A program made the position numbers and the translations under genes. Of a stretch of DNA of 64,000 bases, positions 30,776 through 41,497 are shown piece after piece. Numbering within the stretch: position 1 is the stretch's first letter; every line of letters begins with the position of its first letter. Below the pieces are notes generated by a model, which was not told where the DNA came from, made no database searches, and saw only the letters and a list, made by a program, of their open reading frames with translations. Location of the stretch: positions 3,606,599 to 3,670,598 of the forward strand of contig CAJSYZ010000004.1 of the NCBI GenBank assembly GCA_910574455.1, written 5' to 3'. This stretch comes from Trichaptum fuscoviolaceum. Lineage: Eukaryota > Basidiomycota > Agaricomycetes > Hymenochaetales > Trichaptaceae.

Positions 30776-32568
30776 ATGGCTTTCTCAAACTACTCCGACC
30801 TCTTCAAGTCTGGCTTGCTCACTGACGACTCCTCGCCCGCTCGCTATCGCTCAGAGCCATGGGCAAAAGAATATTTAGGCCCGCGACGGGGTAGCGCACC
30901 AGGTTCCATCGCCGAGTCGGTCATATCGACACCCTTGCCTTCCGCATCGGTTGCAGAGACGAACACGTCTATAGCCAGCGGAGAGTCCTTTTATTTCACG
31001 TTCAAGAAACGGAGAAATCCGTCTATGTATCGCTCCTTTCTCTCGTTGGACCTTGCGGAGTCTCAGTCGTTGCGCTCTGCAAGCCTGAGGGCGAAGGAGT
31101 CCATGGATGGCATGAGCTCACGTTACCTGTCAGCGACAGTGTTTCCTTCGTACGTTTCACTTCCAGAGTATTTCCTGAATATCTCTCATCTGTATGCAGC
31201 TTTTCTGCGGTATATTCTCCTCCGCCTCCTTCATCACCACCCGCGAGTCCCGCTTCACTCCATAGCGTGCCCGACATCGAAAGAAATCAAAATCCGTTCG
31301 GCATGACATTCTCTCCCAGTAATCGGAGGACAGTGTTCCTCCATTCACCTGTTCCTCGTCGACCCATAACATCAATCCTCACCTCTCGACGTTCAGTGTC
31401 ACCAATGCGGTTTGCATCGCCGCCTCCTTCTCCGCCTCTGGTCCCGCCCTTCGACGATCCGGTCTCACCGACCACTACCACCACAAGCTCGAGTATGATT
31501 TTGAGCCGTGCGTCAACGGTCTCGTCAGGCTATCGCAGACAGCAGCGAGTTGATGCACTGAAACGACTGGAAGGGCGGGGTGCAGATGGTGCTGTTGGCC
31601 GGCTCGTGCCCCGTATGTCACAAAACTTTATGTCGATGTCGGATGATGAGGATGAGATACTTGAAGAAGACGAAGACGATGAGATATCAATGAACACGGA
31701 CATCAGCGTCGTGATCGACCAGGCGATGGGAGAGACAGGCGTAACATGGGATTTAGCACCGGGACCGTCGGCGCCGCGGAAGACTCCACCGCAATCAAAA
31801 GCTTCGCCAGCATCGTCATCAAGTTCTCGTCTACATCACCGATCACGGACTGCAAAAGGACACGACTTGAGTGTGACGATTGAGAATGCACAATGGTATA
31901 GTGCGACGCCCCGGGCGAGCGGGTGGGGGATGTTCTATGGCGATGATGCAGACGGTGCGGAACCGGAGGACGAGGAAGCCGCAATTGAGAAGGGTCGGCC
32001 GTTGGATGCACCGGTGTCGGACCTCCCGTCTATGACGCGCAGTAACAGTGATGGCAGTAATCCGCGGAGCTCAAAGCGCTCGCGATATTCAAATAGTAAC
32101 AGCAGCGGCATGAGCGATTATTCGAGCACCAAAAGCTACCTCCAGCCTGCGCAACCTTCCAGCAAATCGAAGATACATCCTGTATCTGAGAACCGCACTC
32201 GTTCCAAAGCCGCGCATAATCTTCACCCGTTGTCGAATGTGTCATCCGTCTCGTCCCTATCCTTGTACTCGCAGCCTACTCATCGATCCTCATCGCCGTC
32301 CCGTTCGCGCTCTCGGAGTACACGTACCTCCGTGTCTGAGCTTAACGTCAACGGCACCTCGCGATCCGTTTCTGCGCACTCCCAATTACGATCTGACCCT
32401 TCTCGGTCGCGGTCTCAGTTACCGATTCTTGAACTACGTTTGGACTGGTTGACGGCGCCCAGCACTGCCGAGGCCCCGAACTTCATTGATTTCCGTGACG
32501 AAACCTTTGAAACCGAAAGCCGCTCAGACAGCTGGCGAAGCATATTCGAGGTGTCGTGCTCTGCTTAG
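30776..32568 (+). CDS. Hypothetical Ser-rich, largely disordered protein
   Basis: The model joins 30776-31149 and 31200-32568 (580 aa) across a 50-nt GT-AG intron that restores the frame. The start is MAFSNYSDLFKSGLLTDD. The body is rich in Ser, Arg and Pro: a poly-Pro patch (SPPPPSSPPASP), an acidic block (SDDEDEILEEDEDDE) near residue 260, and SR-type repeats (SPSRSRSRSTRTS). The C-terminus has a compact motif, DWLTAPSTAEAPNFIDFRDE, and ends SDSWRSIFEVSCSA. The conserved look of the two ends around a disordered middle suggests a regulatory or scaffold protein. I know no domain for it. The strong coding bias across the whole length supports a real gene. Confidence 0.7.
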
Positions 32569-35390
32569 ATCATTTCTTGTTCCTTTTTTCTGCATCACTG
32601 CCTTTGAAGTACACCTTCATGGTATTTTCGTTTTTTCCTCGTCTCCCGACTTACTCTGTCACGAACACTCACCAAAACTCCTCCACATGTCTCATTGATC
32701 TTGCATATTATTATTATAACCTGAATCTCGCAATGATGAAAAACGTCACTCCTTATCTTATAAACACCAATTTACTTTGCTTATCCTTGTACTTGCTAAT
32801 TTCTTCCGATCATGTCCATGTTGTACACCAGGCTCTTCCTTTCCCCCTTTCTTTGTTCTGCGCTCTCTCATCGCATACATTCAGATAAGTGCTCCCCCCT
32901 TTGTATAAGTCTCAATCGACGTCCCTTTTCCTAATTACCAACAGTTATCGATTAAACTCCAGTTCTTAATACTCCATCCACACTCTGTTATCTTGTTAGC
33001 ATGCAAATGTATATTGACTGCACATCCGTCGCCACAGCCCTGTCTATAAGATACTGTTGCCTTCAACCGTCGCTTAGCTACACTCAAGGACAAAGAACAT
33101 GGATCGCCGCTTCGTTTAACCTTTCCTTCCGTTCATTTTCGACGCTAATTATTGACGATGCAGGGTCTTCGTTTCAAAATGACCTTGGCGGTGATCATCG
33201 AGCTGTGTTGACATCCATTGCCGACGGTACTTTTGTGTGTTGCTAGGCAGTCTCATCTGTGCTGGTTAGTGATTAACACTTCTATCCTATCCAGAACTGC
33301 TTGGTTGCCATTTCGAGCTCTTATCTGGTTTCGATGGATACTACAGATACTGCGCCTACTATGGATACCTGGCCGGCGGTTTGATACAGCATAGTTGCTT
33401 CATGTTTCATATTGCTGAAAGGATTGCGCACTGTCTAGGATCTTATAGTGAGCGTCCTTGTGCTCTTGCGTCTATGTTTTCCTTTTTCTCTTTAAGATAA
33501 CTCTCGGATGGACACTGACAAAACGGACGTCCAGCTCATCCCGAGTCATCCAACGAAAAATGCTTGTTCGTCCGGTTTCCTAGCATTCCTGCAACATCTT
33601 CCTGATCAAAGTTATTGTACTTGCCTTCTATCCTCGCACTATCTGCCTGGCCGCAGTGCTGCGGCGCACGGTGCTATATTCGGCGCGGAGATGAGCTTCC
33701 TGTTCCCTACATCTGTTAGCTCACGATGGCATCTTAGGAGGAACGAAGACACCAGCAAACACACAAACCATTCAAGCGGGCCTGCTTTGGGGAGGATTCT
33801 AGTGGTGGCCACATCCCATTGGTTTGATCCCACTCGTTGCAAGGTAAGAGAGAAAATCTTTTCTTGGCCTGCTTTTTATGATTGATTGATTATTGAAGAG
33901 TCACAGTGACAGCGGATGAAGATAACGTTTTTAGACCTCGAGCACTCGCAGAAAGGCGCATTCCTAATCGATTGGTACTGTAGATATGATCGCCGAACTG
34001 TTCATATAACACCCTGCACAGGCACCGTGCTTCCATGTACTCAACGGCGTTTGGGTGTATAACTGGCAGATTCCCCGCTTACGGCTACTTCTGAAACGTT
34101 GCGACGACAGCCAGACTTGCGACTGGACGCAGATATGGTTCATCCTGTGGTACAATCAAAGCCAGGTAGGCTACTAACGTATCATTTTCAAGTAGATCAC
34201 AAAAAAGAACACATGAAGAGGCGTTACTGCGGCTGCAGCGGTGCGGCAAAAGTAATCTATGTACGTCGCGGCTAGAGAATCCTTCTGACTTCTAACAGCA
34301 CTGGTAAGCCTTGGTTGGATTCGAAGAAGAATCTGTTTCAGATGCTAATTCGGTATCTAGAAACTTCTTAATCCCTCCAACCGGCTCTTCAAACAAAGTA
34401 CAATTGTGTATTGAATGTATTCAGCCAGGTTTTGTGACTTTTCATGAAGACTGACAACTCTGGGCATGACGTCGCTGTGCTGATTATGCGGGCTTTTCGT
34501 TGCACTACCCTTGGAGAGCCTGATGAGCAGCGTAGGCTGTCAATGTTGAATCTGTAAGGTGCTCCATTTTCGAAATCAAGGTGCAAGAATGATACTAAGA
34601 TAACTACATTTGCCGCACTTAATTGTATGCCTTCTAGTGTACCAATCTGGCCTGGCAACTCGACACTTGGGTCTCCTGCAATGGCCCATACTCCGAGGTG
34701 CGGGCTCAAAGACCCATGAACGCGCAGAAGGAGCCAAAGGCTTTGTGCTTTAACCTTCGCAGTGCCTTCAAGTTGGCATTGGTGCATGTTTTCACCATGT
34801 TTGTGCACTGGCCAATATCGATTAGCCCAAGGAACATTGACAGATCAACACCCTACTGTCAGGGAGCAAATAAAGGCGGGTATAGTTATAACTTGGGGGA
34901 ATACGGTTGGCTAGTTCGCGATATAACCATGTCTCTGAAAACGTGAGCCTCCTGTAAGAACTTTCCACTTATACCGATTCCTGGGCTCATAAACTTGACA
35001 GCTGCATTTCACATGACTGAGCAATGCACTTCTGCTAGCGGCTCGCTCAGAGGTGAGGTCCAGTAGGGTAGGACATTCACATATGATTTAACAAACGAGG
35101 ATGGTGGGTATGTTGTCAAACCTCGGTATCACTTCGAGTGTGCCAATGCGTCCGTGGAGTGCGAAAGAATACTTGAGATCCATGAGTTCATGGACACAGA
35201 GGAGATGCGCATAGGTGCTGTTGCCGAATGTCCAGGCTGTTTCTGCTGACGCCAGCCCGTCGGAATGCTTCGCAGAGTTATCCGAAATTTATCATATCAT
35301 TGCTGGTCCAATGTTATAAATGTTCTCACATCAGTTGAAGACAACATAAAAGCGGGAAAGTCATCTGAAGGTCAGGTTAGAACACACAAG
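32569..35390. other. Intergenic; no gene recognised
   Basis: The first 500 bases are T-rich, consistent with a 3' UTR. ORFs at 33508-33885 (plus) and 34389-34808 (minus) are 120-140 codons long but lack domains. The last few hundred bases form the promoter region of the first GH45 gene. Confidence 0.4.
35315..35320 (+). promoter_or_regulatory. TATA box of the first GH45 gene
   Basis: TATAAA, 71-76 bases upstream of the ATG at 35391, a typical distance for strongly expressed secreted fungal enzymes. Confidence 0.5.
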
Positions 35391-36306
35391 ATGCAGTGGC
35401 TCTCCATCAGCGCCTTATCATTGGTCTTTGCACTATCTGCGCAGGCAGCGTCACTGGAGAAGCGTGCGACTGGTGGATATGTACAGAACCCCACCGGTTC
35501 AGCATCCTTCACAATGTACAGCGGCTGTAGCGCGCCAGGTGCGTTTAGTCTCAATACTTTGAGTGTATTCCTAGCTCATCATTGTTGTAGCCTGCGGTAT
35601 ATCTGCAACAGGATTCACGGCAGCCATGGATCAACTATCGTTCGGTTCTGCTGCGGGACTTGGGGCTGGCGATGCTTGTGGCCGGTGCTTTGCTGTCACA
35701 GCGACCGAAGATCCCTTCTCTCCCTCTTTCACTGGGCCTTTCCAGACAATCGTCGTAAAGGTGACTGACCTCTGCCCTGCTCAGGGTAATGAGGAGTGGT
35801 GCGGGCAGTCGACGTCCACGCCCACAAACCAGCATGGTCAAGCAGTACAGTGCGTTCTTTCTTCTGTATTTCATCCGTCCGTCGCTTGTTGGCCAGTTGA
35901 CCGTGATTGGCCCTTGCTCTACAATCGGACATTATTCTGACGATGCTCTATGTTTATGTAGCTTCGATTTATGCGAGGATACTGGAGCTTCCGCGGCATT
36001 CTTCCCATCGGGTATGTCATCGCCAGGAGCCCTCCTGCGGTGATCGTGCGTGCTGGCAGTATAATAATTGGGTCGCTAATCTGTCATTACAGGCCACGGC
36101 GCACTCATTGGCACCTATTCCGAGGTCTCATGCAGTCAATGGTCCGGGTCGGATGGTAGTTCTGAATTTACCGGTGCCTGTTTGAGCGGTGAAAGCGCGG
36201 CAAATTGGCCGGCGGTTGGATGTGGAAACCAAGGTGTGCCCGTGTTCTCTCGTTTCCCGTTGCAATGTGGTTGACCGATTCGATGTGTGTAGGTACCGCC
36301 CCTTGA
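35391..36306 (+). CDS. GH45 endoglucanase (subfamily C type), tandem copy 1
   Basis: The model joins 35391-35538, 35591-35849, 35962-36011, 36093-36233 and 36293-36306 (203 aa). A signal peptide (MQWLSISALSLVFALSAQA) is followed by a Kex2-type LEKR site, so the mature protein starts ATGGYVQ. The sequence closely resembles Phanerochaete Cel45A: SFTMYSGCSAPACG, FGSAAGLGAGDACGRCF, VVKVTDLCPAQGN, TPTNQHG, HFDLCEDTGASAAFFPSGHG and SEVSCSQWSGSDG. The aspartate of HFDLCEDTG is the expected general acid, and the NPTNQHG-like asparagine region is the proposed second catalytic element. There is no cellulose-binding module. The enzyme cleaves beta-1,4-glucan outside the cell. It lies 385 bp upstream of a paralogue in the same direction. 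Confidence 0.93.
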
Positions 36307-36625
36307 AGAAAAGCTTTGAGATACGAGGCAGCAAGCCAGATCTAGCCAGGTTTTGCTCTTTGTATTGAGGAGTAACACAATTTAAACCTGTATTGTTTCG
36401 GAGATTTCGGTCATTTACCGCGGGACCTCTCCAGGTGGCCTTGCGAATCATTGAAATCCTGAGTCACATTCACCCGCAGCATTGGTGAGGACCTTCGGGG
36501 TCTTATAGGTCACGATCGCCAGATACTTCAGAGCGAGCAATTGATCGGGAGGATGTCGGACTGAAGAGAGACAAATAGACTTGTCTCTGAAGCGCCTGTG
36601 TTCATTCGTTCGTAATCGGCAGAGA

Positions 36626-36631
36626 TATAAA
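36626..36631 (+). promoter_or_regulatory. TATA box of the second GH45 gene
   Basis: TATAAA in AGATATAAAGG, 61-66 bases upstream of the ATG at 36692. Confidence 0.5.
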
Positions 36632-36691
36632 GGTGTTTGTGAACTGCACATCAAAGTCCTGAGCCAACCGTTTCAAAGTTTTTATAGCATC

Positions 36692-37532
36692 ATGTTCAAG
36701 ACAGTTGTTGCCATATCGTGTGTGGTTGGTCTTGCGTATGCAAGTGCTGTGGACAAGCGCGCAACCGGAGGATATGTTCAGAATCCCTCCGGTTCGGCGT
36801 CGTTTACACACTACTCAGGATGCGGCTCTCCGGGTACGCCCATTTTTTTCTTCTTTCGGTACACAGAGAATCTGACCTGAGCATCCCTCCGCGTCCATGA
36901 TAAATCAGCTTGTGGTAAAGCAGCGTCTGGGTACACCGCCGCCATTAGCCAGCTTGCATTCGGCTCCGCTCCCGGGCTAGGCGCAGGTGATGCGTGTGGG
37001 CGTTGTTTCTCGTTGACTGCCAACGCGGACCCATACTCTCCAGCTTTCACGGGCCCATTCAAGACAATCATCGTGAAGGTAACCGACATGTGTCCAGACC
37101 AGGGTAATCAGGAGTGGTGTGGGCAGACGACGTCAAGCCCAACGAACCAGCATGGAGCATCGGTGCAGTGAGTACTAGATTCAATACCTCCCTCCTTTTA
37201 CACTGCATTGAAGTTCTTGTCCGCCCTCTACTCACATATAAACCCTACACTCCTTCCCTAACAGCTTCGATCTTTGCGATGATTCTGGCGCATCGAACGT
37301 GTTCTTCCCCTCAGGACACGGCGCTCTCACCGGCTCATTCACCGAGGTGTCCTGTAGCCAATGGTCCGGTTCTGATGGCGGAGCTCTTTGGAACGGCGCG
37401 TGCCTCTCTGGAGAAAGTGCAGCTTTCTGGCCCTCAGGCACGGGCTGCGGCAACCAGGGTAAGTTAATCAGTAGTTCGTCATAGAAATCAGGTGTTTCTT
37501 GAGCTGATACTTTATCAGGTACCGCGCCTTGA
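36692..37532 (+). CDS. GH45 endoglucanase (subfamily C type), tandem copy 2
   Basis: The model joins 36692-36833, 36909-37167, 37265-37458 and 37519-37532 (202 aa). The signal peptide (MFKTVVAISCVVGLAYASA) and a VDKR site precede the same ATGGYVQ start. Conserved blocks include ACGKAASGYTAAISQLAFGS, GAGDACGRCF, VKVTDMCPDQGNQEWCG, SPTNQHG, HFDLCDDSGASNVFFPSGHG and TEVSCSQWSGSDGGALWNG. It lacks the intron that splits FFPSG/HGAL in the upstream copy; all other intron positions agree. This copy resembles characterised Cel45A proteins more closely than copy 1 does. No carbohydrate-binding module. The gene points toward the DHHC gene, whose stop codon is only 167 bp away. Confidence 0.93.
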
Positions 37533-37699
37533 CACTCTATTGTCTCGCACTGTGGCGAGGAAAACTATGTTGTACATATTTTCTTCCTGTGGACTCAAGT
37601 GATGGGACTTGCATGTTATCCAACTTATTTCCTCGACATCGACGTAAGACTTCTGGATTGATTCTCGGCCATTGGTATCGCTCGCTAGAAGCAACAATA

Positions 37700-39225
37700 T
37701 CAAATCAGGATCGATGGGAAATTGCCATTAATTGTTACGCACCTTTTTGAACCATTATTAGTAGAGAGAAAAGGAATGAAACTAGATGTACGAAAGAATT
37801 CTCCCCAATTCCGCCAAAACCCCAGGTCGTACAACTTTTCATCTGGCAGCACAGGCGCTATCATCTTATCTCCTCCACGCAAAGTCCCAGGGATGCATAC
37901 ATAGCGGAAATTTTCATGTCCCTTTGATTTCTTCTCGGATGTCTCGAGGATTTGAGTAGGCTTGGTGGGGATGTATGATTCGTATGTCGTCCTCCCCAAA
38001 GATATATTCCGTATTGAGATAACAGCCATTGTCTGAGAAAACAACGCAATATGATTGAACTTTAGCATGGAGCTTGCAAGTATGTGGCCCATATCTGGTC
38101 TGTTCGATTCACTCACGGAGGCGACTAGACTGAGAAGGACAGCAAATCCGAACGTTGCAAGCAGTCCAACTCCGACAAAAGCTACGTTATCTCCGGGATG
38201 GTAACCTATCTCTTGGGCTCTCGCAGCTGACTCTCGTACTTGAAGATCTCGTACGCCTAGAACAGTTCCAACGATCCATCTTCCTGGGGGCCCACCGACA
38301 AAGAGCCATGAATACCACTTATCCCACCAATTTCTTCGTATCCATTCGTTCTGTTGCGACGCCGAAAGTGCCTGTAGCACCCGCATCCGGATAAGATGGA
38401 AAGTAGGAAAGAAAGCCACAGTTATGAGGAGGGGGGTTAGAACCATAACTTGAAGGAAAGCCGGTAGCAGGTTGAGTGTGACGCACGATCCAACCTGATG
38501 ATCATATCACCAAAAGATTAGATCATCAAATTTCGTCAATGAACAAGTAATCTCACCCAAGGACAATGGTGATCGAACCCATCTTGACACATGTTGCATA
38601 CTGAGCAATGATGCGTCCTCGGGGGCTTCCACCAACCCTCACATATTGCTCCACGCTCGGTGCACAAAGCCAGCTCTCCCAGTTCATTGTCACATTCGAA
38701 CGGTTCGTTGAGAAGCGATGCGTTAGGAATGCAGCGTCGATAAGATGCGATCTTCTTGAGTTGTGGGTAATGACGGGACCGCACCATCTTAACGTACATG
38801 AACGCCACATCGAATAGGAGGAAACTAGTTGTTAAGAGATACATAGCTGTTTGACGTGACGGTAAGATCTATAGTATACATTTGTGAGAAGAAATAGCAT
38901 ACCACCAACTATAATGCGCCTTTCTCTGCGGATGAGAAAGTTCACTGTAGAGTAGTAAATCAATATGAGCGCGATACGCGGAGCAAAATGACTTGAATAT
39001 ACAGCCAATTTCAACCAAGCTCCAATATGCCCCATTCCTGATATGATAGTCAGTACACTACACGAGTCAGTGCTCAGTATATCTTTCACCACCAACTCAC
39101 AGTATGAAAGTCAGAATTAACAAGGGAATAATGTAGTCTAACCGACGGTACATTCGTGTCTGACGTGCTTTTCTTTCCTTCTTCTTCAGTGCGGCCTTCG
39201 CTTCATCTTGCGCCGCGTTATACAT
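37700..39225 (-). CDS. DHHC-type protein S-acyltransferase
   Basis: On the minus strand the model joins 39225-39101, 39057-38903, 38846-38557 and 38494-37700 (454 aa); all introns are GT-AG and phases agree. The zinc-binding cysteine-rich domain reads [20 protein letters not shown] followed by [14 protein letters not shown] at 38573-38562 is the catalytic motif that takes the acyl group. Two TM segments precede it and two follow ([33 protein letters not shown]). A TTxE motif (TTYES) lies after TM4, as expected. The usual GNCV after the DHHC is GSCV here. It would palmitoylate proteins at an endomembrane; the substrate is unknown. It may belong to the Pfa3/Pfa5-like group (not certain). Confidence 0.88.
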
Positions 39226-41183
39226 AGTAGTTGAATTAGGGCGTAACTTGAAGGTGTAGCTTTGAATGATAAATCTTCAATGGGAAGAAGGAATCGAAAA
39301 CCAACTTCGGATGGTTGCGTAGTAAGTACCACTGGCATGGCTTCGTCTCGGGCTTCAAGTTCCCTTACTCCCACCGGGAGTAAAGGGCACTGTTGAGTCT
39401 AAATTCACCGGATGTCAGTTTTCACCGATGTTTCTCCGAGTTTTTTGTATTACTTAATTTGTATACAATTTCAGTTTCGTCATCCGTTTCTCTGTTTTCT
39501 CTTATGTAATGTTTTTTGGCACCGAAAGGTGGAGTAAGGGACCTGCCGGCGCAGCTCGGCCCGTTCCCCGACACGAAGCGTAGCTGAGGGAGGGATGTGT
39601 CGTCGTGAACTTTAATCCAGTTTTACAGAAAGTAAGCCAATTCTCACGCTCCCAGCCAATCGCACATTTTCTCTTATCTCCTTTGTTCCTGGTAAACTGT
39701 CTTTTTAATTTCATGTGTAGCCTAAATCTTCTTTTCTCAGTTTATTTTCCGTCTAACCTGTTCTTTCTTGGTTATTATGGTTTTCATTTCAATATTTTAC
39801 CGTACCTTTTCGCTGCTTCTGTGGTCTATTTACTGTTTATTTTATTATTTTACCTAATGCTACTCAGTTTCTTGCGCCTTTCCGTTCCTTATCCTAGCGC
39901 TTCGTATGTTTTGTCCCGTTGTCGCCCAATACACGCGCTCCCTCTTTCTCGTTCCTCGCTCGTTCCTGCTCCGTCTTCCTGGTGCCCGAGTTATTCATCT
40001 ACGTTTTATTACTTCCTTTTCTAGTTTTTTCCCTGTGTTAACTGTTCTCCTTTGGTTATTGTGGATTTCATCTCATCAATACATCATTCCTTTCTCACAA
40101 TTTTTATTTCTTTAATAGTTTATTATATTACTTCCCTTGTGCTCCTATTCATTTGTCTCCCACTGGCACATTCGTGTCGGGGACCGCTGTCTCTGACAGC
40201 GCTATCTAATATCTAGTTTTAGTAGTAGTACTAAACTGACTTGAAAGCCCGACACTCAGTGACTGGCACTGACTGGCACTGCCAGTGGCAGCCTGCCAGT
40301 GAGTGTGTTCACGTGACTGCGGTCAAATTTTAGACGCGTAATTAAGTGACAATAACGCGTCAGTAAAGCTCAAATAGCTTTATCAGTTTGTCGTAGATGC
40401 TCTCTCAACCGCTCATGTCCATGAGTAAGGGATTCTACACGCCCTTGTAAGCGGTATGTAATCTACACGTATGTTCACAATTTCTTACTGGCTCCTTGAA
40501 ACCCACCAAAAATCTCCCAATTAGTATAGTATTTAATGACCAGCTAGTGACGGCTGCGCACATCGACATAGGATGGAGCCAAGCGCTTGTCCTACAAAGT
40601 ATAGTAGTATATGTCGGGATATTATGTGGCTCTCATTACCAGAAATGTAAAGGGTGGAAGGGTGGATACACTACGATGTTTTCCATGGTCTGCAAAGTGC
40701 TCAGATTGGCAAATATATCAGTACTATCCAAGTTGCCAGTCTTAGCATATTACTGGAAAGATATTTTAGACAGTTTGGACAACTCTGTCCTTCATGCAAG
40801 CTATGGTCTTGGTATTCAAGATTTCTACCTTCTTTGTCCAAGACAAAGCATATTTATATAAACCTCGAAAGTAGTTCAATCCGACATGGTAAGAGCTACA
40901 GTAGCTATCGCCTTTCTAATGTTAGCCCCAGTGTCGTATGCCTAATACAGTGTGACGACATAAGCTGCTTCTCATGTGTTACCTCTAGAAACAACTTCCA
41001 CCTTTTGATAATGGTCAAGCGAGAGAGAGACAGAGAGATAGAGTATTACGGAGAGAGCATCGAAGTAATTCACCTTGAAATGCACTATGTTTGACTGTTT
41101 GACAAGAAGAAGACTAGGGTGACCCTTTCGTCGCGGCGGAGGGCGTTAATGGAGCGGGCGAGCGCGCGTGAAGCCGTCGCCGG

Positions 41184-41205
41184 GGAGAGAGAGAGAGAGA
41201 GAGAG
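41184..41205. repeat. GA dinucleotide microsatellite
   Basis: About eleven GA units. Confidence 0.9.
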
Positions 41206-41481
41206 CAGCCGATTGCGCACACCTAAGACGAAATTGACATGTTATAGAGCTAACCAGTCTGTCAAAACATACGAAGAATGGCTCGTTCAGCAGATATTAA
41301 CTTTCCGTGACAACTGCAATTCGAAGACATAAGCTTAGGATTCCGTATCGCGCGATGTATCCTAGCTGTGCTCCTCGCGGAGCCTAGAATGCTTTGAGTT
41401 CGAGACAGAAAACGGTAGACTTGGAACCTCTTGAAAGTGCACGGAGACCACTACGTTACCCAGGGCTACCATACCCCCCTA

Positions 41482-41497
41482 CCCCCCCCCCCCCCCC
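41482..41497. repeat. Homopolymer run of 16 C
   Basis: An uninterrupted C run, preceded by a CCCCCCTA motif. It is a likely spot for sequencing or assembly error. Confidence 0.9.
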
